Positions 1 through 12,115 of a DNA stretch of 64,000 bases are shown one piece after another. The translations under genes were made by a program, and so were the position numbers. The first letter of the stretch is position 1; each line of letters starts with the position of its first letter. The notes beneath the pieces were generated by a model. It had not been told where the DNA came from. It ran no database searches and worked only from the letters and a program-made list of their open reading frames with translations. This DNA comes from Purpureocillium takamizusanense (lineage: Eukaryota; Ascomycota; Sordariomycetes; Hypocreales; Ophiocordycipitaceae): positions 744,001 to 808,000 of the forward strand of contig NC_063077.1 in assembly GCF_022605165.1 (NCBI RefSeq). The letters run 5' to 3'.

Positions 1-1
1 C

Positions 2-889
2 ACCCTCGCTCTGCAGATCCCCCTGGGCATGCTCCTCGCCATCACCAACAAGGAGGTGTCCACGGCCATCCTGGCCATGGTCGTCGGCGGATACGTGCTC
101 GAGGGCCGGACGGTGCCCAACATGATCTTCAAGATGTACACCTTCATGTCCACGTCCCAGTCGCTGCACTTCATCGGAGACTTGAAGATTGCTCATTATG
201 CCAAGCTACCGCCGCGCTGGGTCTTTGCGGCGCAGATGTATGCCACCATCTTGGCCGCGTTCGTCTCACTCGGCGTGAACCACTGGCAGCTGCGCAACAT
301 CCCTAACATTTGTCGCGACAACCAAAAGGACCGTTTCTCGTGCCCCTCCACCCACTCATACTACCTCACCACGGTCCTCTGGGGCGTTGTCGGGCCTCGA
401 CGGCTCTTCGGAGCCGAGGGCCACTACAGGCCCATCACCTACTTCGTGCCCATCGGCATCGCCCTCCCCGCCATCACGTACTACTTTGCGAGGCGGTGGC
501 CCACGTCCTTCTGGCGCCGCTTCAACGCGCCCGTCTTCTTCGGCGGTGCGCTGGGCTGGGCCCCGTACAACTGGACGTATATCCACGGCTCTATCATCCT
601 GGGCGTCGTTTTCAACTTCTTCATCAAGAAGCGCGCCGAGGGCTGGTGGGGGCGGTACGCGTACGTCATGTCGGGCTCGTTCCAGGCGGCCTGCGGCGTC
701 GCGGCGCTCGTCATGTATTTCTGCTTGCAGGCCTGGAACATCAACATCAACTGGGTTGGCAACACTATTGGAAAGCAGGGCGTCGATGGAGGCGGCTGGA
801 GAGACGCAGCGGGACACAAGGTCAAGTGCGCGAACCTCCACCTTGCCCCAGGCGCTCATTTCTCCAACGGCTTCGAGTATCATCATTGA
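2..889 (+). CDS. OPT-family oligopeptide transporter, C-terminal part (5' end outside window)
   Basis: The reading frame is open from base 2 to a TGA at 887-889 and gives the last ~295 residues of a polytopic membrane protein. Several hydrophobic segments alternate with short loops. The phrases NMIFKMYTFMSTSQSLHF, DLKIAHYAKLPPR and FNFFIKKRAEGWWGRYAYV are typical of the C-terminal half of fungal small-oligopeptide (OPT) transporters, which carry tetra/pentapeptides or glutathione-like substrates into the cell with protons. No intron is needed in this part. Family members are usually 750-900 residues, so roughly two thirds lies upstream of the window. The substrate cannot be told from this fragment. 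Recognition is from family knowledge, not from a search. Confidence 0.9.
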   Translation, partial: TLALQIPLGMLLAITNKEVSTAILAMVVGGYVLEGRTVPNMIFKMYTFMSTSQSLHFIGDLKIAHYAKLPPRWVFAAQMYATILAAFVSLGVNHWQLRNIPNICRDNQKDRFSCPSTHSYYLTTVLWGVVGPRRLFGAEGHYRPITYFVPIGIALPAITYYFARRWPTSFWRRFNAPVFFGGALGWAPYNWTYIHGSIILGVVFNFFIKKRAEGWWGRYAYVMSGSFQAACGVAALVMYFCLQAWNININWVGNTIGKQGVDGGGWRDAAGHKVKCANLHLAPGAHFSNGFEYHH

Positions 890-3800
890 CAGTGAGTGGG
901 CCACGGGGGCGGTTTCGACCTGCCCTGAGCCGGAATGGGAGTGAGCCGTTGACTTTGGATTTTCACTTTGGGCCTTGATCTTGTTGTAATTTTATACGTT
1001 CCGGCAGGCACGGGCATAGAGGAGACGACGGGTTCTGTCGAGACGGCACGGCGGTCTTTTCCCAAGATGTTCTAATGAGCGGGTAGAAACTCGATGGCTC
1101 TTGTTCATGTAGCGAAGACTTCCACAAGAGATGTATAACACTGGCATCAAGGCAACATACGAAGTTGACATGGCGCTGCCACTCAATAGGCAATGTGACT
1201 GGCCGCAGCTCATGATGTCTGTAGAGGGGCAGGTTCATGCTCCTCTGCTGTACATACGCGTCTGCGAGCGGAAGTGACGACAGCCCGCTGACGGCATGGA
1301 CCACCCGGCCACGAGTACGTCAAGTGAGTGCGCTTATGACGAAGGCCGACGCGCGGACTCAGGCAAAAGGATATCGCAAATCCGATAGATCCGCCCTGGG
1401 CCGTCCACGGCCAGCATGAGGACAGGCCCGGTGAGCCTGGAACCGGAATACATGGACGAGATTCATCAGCGGTTTCCAGCATCTTTGTCATACCGAGAGA
1501 GGTTTCCAGCTTTTGGTGTCGCGATGGTCATGCCAGTGGCATCCACAGAGCGAGCGCTTCCCAGACTGACTGCGGATCATGCGTGGGCAAAGAAGCTGCT
1601 GACGGACAGTCCACTTCGCGCTGAGTGGCAAACGTTTCCACTTGCGTCTAGACTCGCCAGAGACAACTAATCCAAGGCACCAATGGCATCTGCTGTGTCT
1701 GCCTGGGACTCGTGACTTGGATGGCTTACATCCCGGCCATGATGGTCGAGGCTCGGAAGAGGATGGGGGTCCTTGTCCCGTGTTGTCAGTTGATACAGGC
1801 AGCAGAGTTGGGGTCATCTCCCCGAAGCGCGCGGTAGGCATCGTCGGGCTCTCTACAACACCCTGCGGCGGACCAAGTCCGCATGCACAAAGACATTAAA
1901 GTCGCCGTTTCGGTTGTGGCCGGTTACGTCCGACGTGAAAACGGGCAGGAAGCAAACAGACGCAAGAGCCAACAAATACCACCGTACCAGTCGCTAAGAA
2001 ATTCAGAGAGTAGTTAATTGACGCATGACAAGAGTGTTTCAACCCGGCTGGCAGGATGTCGCGTGGAGAGGTGGAATGTGAAACCGTACTTGGTGTCTGG
2101 CAAGCGCGCGCGTCTGGGGAGGCCAAATCGGCGACCTTTGGTTACGAGAGAATAACTGATGGCGCCGTGAGACTGCGAAGCACAAGGGGGGGTTTCACTG
2201 GCGGCAAAAGCATGCCGAGTCTTTTTTTTTTTACCCCGTGGAAATCACCGCAGTGGCGAAAGGCCACCGAGGTGAGGAGCGCCATTGAGGTTGGTGAACG
2301 ATGCGGGACGTGATGCAGGTTGTCAGGGTTCAAGGAGGCTCAAGTGGTGTTGAATCGGATGAACGGGGGGCGTCGCGCTGACCCGCTCGCAGAGGGGCCT
2401 CCAAACGGAGACGGGCTCGCGGGAGCCACATGGAAGGCTAGCCCTGGAGGCAGGTCCGCTGGCGGGAACCTACAAGGGGCGGACAGAGAGGGTTCTGATG
2501 GCGCTGACGGCGCTGACGGCGCCCGCTGGCGGGAGGGAACCCACGGGGGTAGGGGGGGTTGCCCACTGAGGGATCCCACAGAGAATGGCGGGGGCCTGCC
2601 GTCACTTGGGACGGATGGGAGGAACCACTGAGGGACGAAAGCTCTGAGTGACCTCATCAAGGCCGCGGTCCTTGGTGCAGTCTGCCCTGTGGCCCCCCGT
2701 CCTGGCTCCTTCCACCAATCCGCCGGAGCCACCGATCAACCTCGCCGGCTGTTCTCCGTACTCCGTACAGGTGTGTACCTTGTGCGCACAGCCTCACCGT
2801 CCCGCGCGGCAGGAACGGCAACCCACACGGTGCACTACGGGAGGCAGGAACGAAGGACGGCAGACGCCACGCCACACGCCACTCCACGGCCAGTCGGCGG
2901 CGGTGGCTTGTCCCGGTGATTGCCTCAATTCTGCTTTGTCAAATGGCCCCCAATGCCTGCCGCGCAACTTGTCGCACGCAGCAACGAGACCGGCGAAAAT
3001 CGCAACTTGGACCTCAATCGATGCCGAATCCCCTGCGCAGCAACTCCATGCTTGCGCAATCCAGAGGCCGCCGTCTGACGAGCGGCGGCTCCCATCTTTG
3101 GCCCCATGTCCTGGCTGTCCTCTGCGCTGCAACTTTGGGGGCGGCTCCTTCGGGCTCGTGGGGACGACCCCCTGGCTTACGCTCTCGCTGGCGGCGGCGA
3201 CGTCGTCGTCCTAGAATTGCGCAGGCCGTTACGTCCGTCCCAAGGAGGCAACCTACGGCTGAAAGGGGTTGCGCGTCATCGTCGTGTCGTCAGTCGTCTC
3301 AACTTCAAACGCAGGATCACAGAACGCAGCTAGTAGGACGTCGGGACCCCAAACTACGGCGAGTCCTGCGAGCTGCTGCAACAGGATTCTAAGACAGCAA
3401 TGAAGAGGTGGCGGCCACGAGCCAACGGGACACATCCATAGTACTCGCAATTGCGCCGCCCATATTGTCGACACTCGAGACCCACGGCATCCCCACGACA
3501 GGCGACAGCCGACAAGCTCCATGTCCATCGTCTCTCGTCGCCGTCACTCCGCCACCCGGCGCGCCTGTCAAGCGCGCAAGCGCGACAGCCTCCTCGTTTG
3601 CCGTTTGTGTCTTGCAGGTACGCAAGCCGGTTCGCATCAGTGACGTGCGTCGCGTCTGGGGAACCTGTGGAGAGGAGGCAGTGAAACGCCGAATCCAGTG
3701 CGACGTGTGGCTAGGACTCGATAATCTCACCCTCGACCCCGGTCGCGTGGCGCAATCCCGTCTTTGTTCCCCTTGACTTGGCAAGCTTGGTCTGCAGTGG

Positions 3801-4820
3801 TGGCTTGTCCCCTCGCCAGGCAGCACAGCCCCCCCGCGGCTGAAGAGCGAAAGACTTGGGTCCGGCAGAAGTGGCCCTTGCAGTCCGTCGTCATGCTGGA
3901 TGAAGCATCGGCACGGGACCACCCCAAGGGGCTAATGGCGCATCTAGCGGCGAGCAACTGACGGCCTTGCAGGTGCAGCAGGCGGGGATGGCCTGCTACT
4001 GCACGACTGCAGGCCCCGTCGAAACCCGTCGCTGTGGTTTGTTGCTGAGGACAAAGGAGGTTTGCGGTGAGTCAGTTGGCGTCGAACGGCGGGCCGCATG
4101 ATTGCACACGGCGAGCAGGAACCGGAACGCGCGCATTCGACGACGAAGACGACGGACTGTTTGGACAGCCGCCCGAGACCGTTCGCCTGGGACGCCGGCG
4201 GGTGGGCAGCGTCCATTCGATTCGACAATGCGGCGGCGGATGGGATTGCGCAGGCTACGGAAATTGGCCAACACCATCCTCCCACTCAGCTGCTGCCGTA
4301 GCCTCGCTCCTCCCCCAGGGCTCGTGGCGCCGTCGGTTCTATTCACGGGAACGGGGGCTATTTCCATCCCAACGTGCGTATTAGTTGCGTTCGTCTCGAC
4401 TCCTTGGCCGCCATACCCCAGGCCCGGTTGTGTCGCGCTTGTTTCGAAACGTTGCGAAGCCCCAGGCGACATTGGACGGGACACGACGTCTTGCCCACGA
4501 TGCTCGAGCCGCCGCGCAGTTCCTCAACAAGACTCGACGACACCCTGTCTGATCTCCTCCCAACTCGTCGCGCCCGTTCGTCGCTCAGCCGCATCCCCAT
4601 TGGGCTGCCCCAGTCCAGTCGAGGTCTGGCTGGCTCCACACGACCAGGGAGTCATCGGCGGATGGGTCCGCGAGGCAGCCCTGGCAGGCAGAACCGGGAG
4701 GACTAGGACGACCAGGGGCAGGGTCAGGGTCCGGGAGGGTGGGGGAGTGTCTGCGCCCGTGGGCTCTGCTCTGCAGGACGGGAGGGAGCACCACCACTTC
4801 GTCGTCCCACCGTCACTTAC

Positions 4821-4838
4821 ACACACACACACACACAG
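4821..4838. repeat. (CA)n microsatellite
   Basis: Nine CA units in a row, about 500 bp upstream of the coiled-coil protein gene. Confidence 0.9.
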
Positions 4839-5092
4839 ACCTACTTTCTTTATATCATGCCCTCACGCCGTCTCGTTTTCCAGGCAGCTACAAACACCAC
4901 CCCATCTTTTTTCCACTTTTCGAAACAGACAACCTCGACGAGTCGATTCTTCGGGGACAAGAACTGAAAGCCGGCCATCATTCGCTTCGAGGGCTGCCCA
5001 AACGAACACGCCGTATATATACTGCCGCTCACCCGTGGCCCACCTCGCTGAGTCGCTGCGCCCCAGCCCAGCTGCAGCCAGGCCAGCCTACG

Positions 5093-5098
5093 TATAAA
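5093..5098 (+). promoter_or_regulatory. TATA-like element of the coiled-coil protein gene
   Basis: TATAAA lies about 250 bp before the chosen ATG at 5350. A second TATA-like palindrome, GTATATATAC, sits at 5013-5022. The bases between are CT- and CAAC-rich, as expected for a fungal 5' leader. Assigned by position and sequence only. Confidence 0.4.
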
Positions 5099-5349
5099 GA
5101 GAATTCCCGCCCCAGCTCCTCGGTCAAGCACTCTTCGCAACCGCAACCAACTTCCAACATCAAGCAACGCTGTCTCACGCGAGGGTAGACACAACCTTCT
5201 TGCCAACACAGTCTATCTGATCGGGTTGCCTGACACCAAAGAGTTCCGTCGGGGACAAACCTCCCGACTGACCGGCGCGACCACCGCGAGCACCTCTTCT
5301 GTTGAGGCGCAGGCTCAACTCCTCATACGTTTTCCTCGACACCGTCACC

Positions 5350-6462
5350 ATGTGCACCACGAACATCTACACCTACGTCTACCCGGACGGACGTAGGGAG
5401 CAGGTCCGCCAGCCCACGCTCTGCCCTGTGGCCCGCCACGGCCAGCCCTGCGTCGACAACGTCGTCTTCAAGCACCCAGCCCAATACGCTCCCACTTCGT
5501 CGCTGCCAACGTACGGCAACTACTTCCCACCCACGCCGCCGCTCTTTACCCCTCGATCCGGAACACCCAGCTACCGCTCCGGCGACGAGTCGGATCGATC
5601 ATACCACAGCTCGTCGAGCAACAGGCGGCGCTCTGGAGTCTACATCAACGGACAGCGCGTGGTCGAGCTCAACCGCCGTGACCGGGACCGCCACCTGCGT
5701 CGTGAGCGCATTGTTCTCGTGGATAACCCACCCACGCCTCGGACACCTCCCCAGGCATTCAACTTTCCCAGCACCGCCCCATCGTCCCCAAACTTCAATG
5801 CCTTTCTCCCTCACCTCGCCGATGCCTCACCGCGCGACTCGTACACGCGCCGCCCCGTCATCGTCGACGAGCGCCCGCGTGCAGAGCGCCCGTCGGTCCA
5901 GATCGAGGTGGTCGAGCCACGGCCTCCTCGTCGGTCCAACACCCACATGCGTCACTCTTCGACGAGCTCGCGCGACAGCGGACGACCGGCATACACGAGC
6001 GCGGAAGAGGAGGAGCTTCGCCAGCGACGACGCGAGCGCGAGGCGATCAGACAGGAGCGGCGATTACGCGAGGCGCAGGCGCAGGAGCTGAAGGAGAGGG
6101 AGAGGGAGGCGCGCGAGAAGACGATCCGCGACCTCCGCATGAGGCAGCGGATCGCTGATGCCAACGCGGAAATCGCCAACAGGCCCGCGGTGCCAATGCC
6201 GCCGGCGCCGAAGCGAGCGTCGACATTCGTGGCAGCCAAGGCCGCCAAGGAGGCACAGGAGCGCGAGGCAGATTTGATCAACGCGGTGCGGCGGCTAGAC
6301 CTAGAAGAGAAGAGGCGAGAGAAGCGGGCCGAGAGGGAGGAAGACGAGGAGCAGCGGGAAAGGCTACGCGAGAGAATGGTGCCACGGCGACGGGCCACGG
6401 TCGGGCCTGGAAGCAGGCGACACAGGGTACTCTACGACGACGGCATCTACCGATGGGAGTGA
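5350..6462 (+). CDS. charged coiled-coil protein of unknown function (conserved-looking fungal protein)
   Basis: Single exon of 370 residues. The ATG at 5350 is preferred (context GTCACC ATG, N-terminus MCTTNIYTYVYPDGRREQ). An in-frame ATG at 5302 would add 16 residues. The N-terminus, with its YPDGRRE and CPVARHGQPC phrases, resembles a family I know only as hypothetical proteins in Sordariomycetes. Residues ~50-220 are Ser/Pro/Arg-rich and probably disordered. Residues ~220-345 are almost entirely Arg/Glu/Ala/Lys and predict a long single helix or coiled coil. No signal peptide, membrane segment or catalytic motif is visible. The short C-terminal tail ends in YDDGIYRWE. Function unknown. 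The next gene on this side is more than 5 kb away. Confidence 0.85.
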   Translation: MCTTNIYTYVYPDGRREQVRQPTLCPVARHGQPCVDNVVFKHPAQYAPTSSLPTYGNYFPPTPPLFTPRSGTPSYRSGDESDRSYHSSSSNRRRSGVYINGQRVVELNRRDRDRHLRRERIVLVDNPPTPRTPPQAFNFPSTAPSSPNFNAFLPHLADASPRDSYTRRPVIVDERPRAERPSVQIEVVEPRPPRRSNTHMRHSSTSSRDSGRPAYTSAEEEELRQRRREREAIRQERRLREAQAQELKEREREAREKTIRDLRMRQRIADANAEIANRPAVPMPPAPKRASTFVAAKAAKEAQEREADLINAVRRLDLEEKRREKRAEREEDEEQRERLRERMVPRRRATVGPGSRRHRVLYDDGIYRWE

Positions 6463-9292
6463 TTTTCCACTCAGCATTCTTTGATTTCTCCTTTACTGTA
6501 CTTTTAAGGGGGAAACACGGAACCCCAGTTGGGACGGCAGGCGAGCGACGAGTCGGCGTTTTGATACCACGGGCAACGGGCAACAGGGCTCCATCAAGAT
6601 TCAGGATAGACAAATTAGAGACAAACAGAGTCTGCGAACTCTGGTGACAACAATCAACAGTCCCATCTCTCGGTGCAAGGCTCGCGATGTGAAAAGAACA
6701 TTGGCTCATCATGAACACCATGACGCTTCCCTCGCCAGGCAACATCCGCCACCGAGCGCGATGCAGTTTGGTACGTACGAGCAGTCAAGTGGCGCCCTGC
6801 TGCTACGTCCACGCCCCAGGTCATCATCTCATCGGCGAGATGCTGTCCACGCCCCTTTGATGGGGCTTGGGTGCGCGGTGTCAGGGATTGTTGAGAGCGG
6901 ACACCCTGCCTTGGATGCTTGGGAGCGTGGAGTACGTAGTAATACATAGCACGGTACCTACACTACATGCCGCCTGGGGCAATGTATGTACGCTACTACG
7001 GCCGGGGAAGAAAGACAGCGGCAGGTCGGCGACGGGCGCCTGGAAAGGTTCAACCCCCCCCCCCCCGGATGAGGGGGGGAGAGGGCCAGCGATGGATGGG
7101 TGCGTGGATGGATGGATGGCGCAGACCCAGGCAGTCAGTCCGGACAGACATTGCGATTCCCCAAACACGCACACACACAACACGCACTCTCTCTTTCTGC
7201 CTCTTTGTGTTTTTTGAGGGCCGGTTCCCTTTCTTTTTACTTTTCTGCTTTTTTTTCCTGGTGAAGAATGGCCTTTGTCCACATATGCGCGCTTTGGTCG
7301 GGGATTGGAATTGTCTCGTTTGTGCGAGCGCTGCTTGGGGTGCTTCTTTGTATATACATCACTGTACAAGGCACACGGGGCGGTCTCGTCTTACAATTTA
7401 CCGCGCGGGCCTCGGGCTGATGATTTGTTATTATTGAAAGAGAGAGAAATAAAAGGGAGAGAAAATGTTCGTTGTGTGTAAGCTACGAGCGCGGCACGGT
7501 ACGGGTCAATCCTTGAGCTGTCATGTATTAGCATCTTGGTCAAACCTTGGGGTGTTATGTATCTGCAGCATCTTGAGTCTTGCGTCTGGTACGGGGTCTA
7601 GCACAACAATACGGGGTGGAGGGGTGTAGGAGCTGCACGACTGTGCATACAGCTGTGCGCAACGGCCCCCACGATGGCGATGGGGGATCACAAAACGAGC
7701 TGAAGACAGAGAGACAGACAGAAAGACAGACAGAGGTGTTGTCGGCTGGCTGACTGACTGACTGTGAGTGAGTGAGTAGGTGACGAGACCCGCGCCGCCG
7801 TTGAGTCACGGCGGGCGGCATCGGGGGGGGGGAGGCTACTGCGGGTAGGCGGCGCATGTGTGGGTGTGTTCTCGCGCAAGAGAGAGAAGCAGCGGGGAGC
7901 GGAAGCAGGCATGGGTGGGGAACAGCCCGGGGAGAAACCATGATGGGAGTGTGCGGGAGTGCGCTGCCTGGCCTCAATGGACACACCACGCACCCCCTCC
8001 CCCTCCCCACCATGGCGCGTGATCACTTTTATACGGTACGGGGTGCTGCAACAGTACTGTATCTTGCTTTGAGGTTGCAACAGGCGTCCGGGAGTTGACG
8101 ATGGTGTGTGTGGTTGTGGTTGTGGTGGTGAGCGAGCGCCCAAGTTCGTGAGCACTACTGAGCAGCACGGTCGGCCTTATTGCGTGTATGCATGAAACTG
8201 GACGGACGCCGGGGAATGGGAAAGACAACGGCGAAAAGCAAAGTGGAAAGGGGGTGGTGACACGACGAAGGGGAGAAAGGCGCCAAGGCTCGCGAGTGGT
8301 GGCTCGCTGCGGGAGAGAATGGAGGAGGAGCAGGATGATGATGATGGATGGAGGGGGATGGAGGGGCATTGAACTTCCGATGTTGGAGAGCGAGCTCCCC
8401 TGTCCGAACGCAGGATCCAGGACTTTGGGTGGCAGCACACCGTCCGGGTTGACCCCGCGGCTTATCGATAACACACCCCTCCCTCCCTCCCTCCCCCTCC
8501 TGCCCCAACCCTCCCCATTATTACCCCTCCAACATTCAGGCGCGGGCTGGCTTCCGGGTTGCTGCCTTGGTGGTCTTGACTCTTTTGTCTGCCATCGGTA
8601 CGTACTGTACGTACTGCTTGGGGGTCGGCACGAACCGGTTTCGTGTCTCTGCGCAGCAACACGCAAAGTGGAAAAAAAGGCAATTGCCTTGTTGCCTTGG
8701 TCTTGTTCCTTTGCCTATTCCGGCACGGGGTGCGAGTCCTCGGTCGGTAAACGTGATACTTGGTACGTACACACGCACGTACTTCGTACTTACAACTGGT
8801 GACGACGGGTCATGATTGAGCTGGACCGGAGGATGTGCTGTTGCGTGCGTTCGATCCGTGCGGTGCCTAGATGAGCCTAAGGAAACATGGATGAATGCCC
8901 CTATTTGTTGTTATTTGGGGGGGGGAAGTACGTTGTCTGCCCACTCTCTGTCTCTCTCTCTCTCAAAGAGTGACTCCTATTCCTAGGTTGAGAGTTGATA
9001 TGCTCTTACAAGGCTGGGCAGGCACCATACGTGCAGGCAGAGACAGAGAGCCGGACATGGGGGCAAGGGCCAGTTAGGTTTCCCTTACATTCCCCCCCGG
9101 ACATTTCTCTCGCCCTCGATTGTTGCCTGGTGTTTTTCGTATAAACACGTCAACACCTGGCGCCGCCGCCCACCACCATCCGCCACTTTTTTCTCGTCCG
9201 TCCACTCCTACTTTGCAGGTGCGTACGTACGTACGTACGAAGTACCAAGTGTCATTCTCTTTTCAGCGCGACAGGGTTCCAACTCACCGCAC

Positions 9293-9317
9293 CTGCTGCT
9301 GCTGCTGCTGCTGCTGC
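9293..9317. repeat. (CTG)n microsatellite
   Basis: About eight uninterrupted CTG units within the long convergent spacer; no gene covers them. Confidence 0.85.
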
Positions 9318-9647
9318 ATGCGCACCTCTCCGCACCCTTTTTCCGCGAAAAGAAGCAAAAAAAAGACAGACAATACGAAGTCCACACGCAGCGTGCAGGT
9401 CGGAAGTGCGGTTCAGCACCCTCCCGCTTTCTCTCTCCCCCGACCAGCAGCAGCACGTCACGAGTCGTGGACAGAATGACGGATGCATGTTGTACTTGTT
9501 TGGGTTCGCTGGTGCTGGTGCTGGTGCCGGTGCCGGTGCCCTTTCAGCTTAAGCCTGCTCGTTCGTTCGTCTTTCTTGCTTTCGTCGTTGGCCCTAGTAG
9601 TGTATAGTAGGTGTCCGTCTTGTCTGCGCTGCGGTCAGCAAATCAAT

Positions 9648-9685
9648 CGTCGTCGGCGTCGTCGGCGTCGTCGGGGATGCGTGTG

Positions 9686-9716
<31 letters not shown>

Positions 9717-9720
9717 CACG
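9648..9720. repeat. compound microsatellite, GTC-type followed by (AC)n
   Basis: A CGT/CGG triplet tract at 9648-9675 is followed within 20 bp by an AC dinucleotide tract at about 9692-9720. Confidence 0.8.
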
Positions 9721-12115
9721 TAGACACACTCGCACACCTACACAGCGCCTGCATCATCAAGGCGCCGGCCGGCCACATCCAACGAGCGCAACAACCTGAA
9801 ACAAAGCCGTGAGAGGGAAGCAACTTGGCGTGTGAAGTAGTATATTGACACCAACCCCTACTATTCCTGCCCATGTGCCTACCGTATGGTTGGTGGGAGA
9901 TCATCAAAGTGTCACGTTTCTCGTCATTGTCCCCTAGATCCGGGCAGCTACCCTGCACCCGCCCACGCACCAGGACGGACATGCAGTAACTACTTCTTGC
10001 ACACACACACACTCACCAGCTACCGGTGCCCGGAACCACCAACCCTTCATCAAAGCAGACGAGTCACCGGGCCCCTACTACATTGGCAGCTTCCCGCACG
10101 CGCATCCGAGGCGGGATCCGGTGACGCGCGCACCCCCCACCCCCCCCCCCCGGCCACCCTCTCATCCGTCCCTCCGATGCAGCAGCGCAGCAACCCCTTG
10201 TCCTTGTTGTCCCAGCGGCAGCTCCCCATTGGAGATTGTTTCGGGTGCTCCCGCCGGCGCCCGCTCGCCTCCGTGCCATCTGCAGCAGCTGCTGCGGTGG
10301 GTGGCAGCAGGAGAAAGAAGGGACGCCCTTCCCTTCACTGCCGCCGCATCCCGACCAATATGTCCCAGGTTTTTTTTTTTTGATATATTCGCTTCCTCAC
10401 TGTCCGTTGGACCGCTGCTGCTCGCTCGCTCGCTCCCCGCGATGAGAGGTGTGTGTGGCGTCCGGCGATCTCGTATTCCCGTGGAGGAGGCTGCCGTTTT
10501 TATTACGTGGGCGTCGTGAGGTGCTGGCGCGTTCGCGGCGTGTGGCGGGCTGTACGCAATGAAGGAGCGTGTAGATGGCATCATAATCACCATTGCCAAG
10601 CGTGCGCGGCCGACTCCTGGCATATGTTGTTGCTGCTGTTGCTGCTGCTGTTATCAGCGACATGACTGGCTTCTGAGCTCAGGGGCCTTTCACTTCATCT
10701 TCCTCTCCCCCAGTCCCGTTCCATCCATGCGCTTCTCTCCCATCTCTCTCTTTATCCCTTCTCCTCTTTCTCTTCAACATACGCATCCCTGTTCAAAGCC
10801 GTCGTGGCCATCTTCTTATAACCCCCCCTCCCCCGGGGCCCCGCTACATGTCACTCCCGCATGCCACAACACCCCATCAACCTCTCTCCGTGTACGCACA
10901 GAAAAGGAGAAGGGGGAGGGGCCAGTTACATACATACGTGCGTACGTACAAGGCTCAACCATGCTATTACGTGCCATGCCCATGTCATGTATAATCTCTG
11001 TATAAAGAAGTATATGTGTGCGTGTGTGTATGTATGTTCGTGTTTTCGGTGAGACCGCCGCGTCTGGTTGGCGCTCCTTCCTCTCCCCCCCTTTTCTCCC
11101 TCACTCTCCCCCCTCTTCTTCTTCTTCTTCTTCCTCCTCCCATCCACCGCCTCCGTACCCCGTGCCCGGCACCCCCCCACCCTCTGACATACTCCATCCG
11201 CACAGCGTCGCAGTGGAAAGGGTGGGTAGGTAGGTGGCAGCACATCGCGGGTGTCAAAGAAGAGGGAGAGGGGGGTGGGAGTTAGGGGGCGCACCAGGAT
11301 AGGGGGGCGTGGTAACTACCAACGCGGGGCTCAAAGGAGACAGGGAAAGAAAAGGGAAGGGGAGGGTAAAGTAGTGTCACGCCGACGACCGTGGGGGATG
11401 ACGACGACGAACGTTGACGTTGACACTGATGCTGGTGCTGGTGCTGATGATGTCGACAAGGGATGGGGACAGGGAGAGGGCAAGGGCAAGAGGAGGGTCA
11501 CACGAGAGAGGGGTCGTGCGTTTGCCTGCCCCGCGGTCGTCCGTCCGTACGCACTTGGTACACGCAACGACACGGCGTGCCCGGGCACGTACTTGGTGGT
11601 GGGCGTGCTGGTGACCGTCTCCCAGGGCATCATCCCCTTGGAGCCCGAGGCATACAATGCATGACAAAACCGCCGTGTGAAAGAGTTTGGTGGTGCGACG
11701 TCTGTGCTTCGGCAGCATAGCCATCATCTGTCTCCGGGCCAAGCTGCCTCATGCCGCCCACATGTCACAAACTAGGTTCAGGGTGAGTGAAAACAACTCG
11801 CTTATGCGTCTTGACAAACCGCCGCTACTCCGTACGTACGCTGCCACAACCGGGGGTATCGAAAGAATCCGTCTGCCCGTCTCCTTGTCCGTCCCGTCCA
11901 GGCGTCCATTATACAAACTGCCTGTTTCCCATGCAATGCCATGCCATCCCATGCCATGTGAATGTACCACCCTGCGCTCTATCCCGAATGTACGTGTGAA
12001 TACTACAAGAAGAAAAACTGGCCAGCGAGCCCAACGCGGCCTCGCGGTGAGGAAGAAGAGAAGACGAAGAAAAGGCCATCATTAACTCGTGTCATTCCCC
12101 TTCACCGGACCCCGG

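Larger units (their letters stand above)
890..5349. other. long intergenic region (4.4 kb), no gene recognised
   Basis: Only short or arginine/proline-rich open frames occur here, with no conserved motif. It holds a T tract at 2222-2232 and a CA microsatellite at 4821-4838. The last few hundred bases are pyrimidine- and CAAC-rich, as in fungal 5' leaders. It is probably the 3' flank of the transporter plus a long promoter/leader for the gene at 5350. A non-coding transcript cannot be excluded. Confidence 0.5.
6463..12115. other. 5.6 kb microsatellite-rich spacer between two convergent genes
   Basis: No convincing gene was found on either strand. Simple-sequence tracts are dense: poly-C at 7054-7066, GACA-type repeats around 7700-7735, CTG at 9293-9317, GTC at 9648-9675, AC at 9692-9720, poly-T near 10371-10381 and CTT around 11115-11135. 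Two GTAC-TTC/GAA-GTAC palindromic elements lie at 8779-8789 and 9235-9245, and ATGCC-like pentamers at 11928-11959. Both flanking genes end here, so none of this is an obvious promoter. Confidence 0.6.

Noticed and set aside
4102..5097. 331-residue plus-strand frame upstream of the coiled-coil gene
   Set aside because: Arg/Pro/Ser-rich with no domain, and it runs into the CA microsatellite and TATA-like region. It is better explained as promoter and leader.
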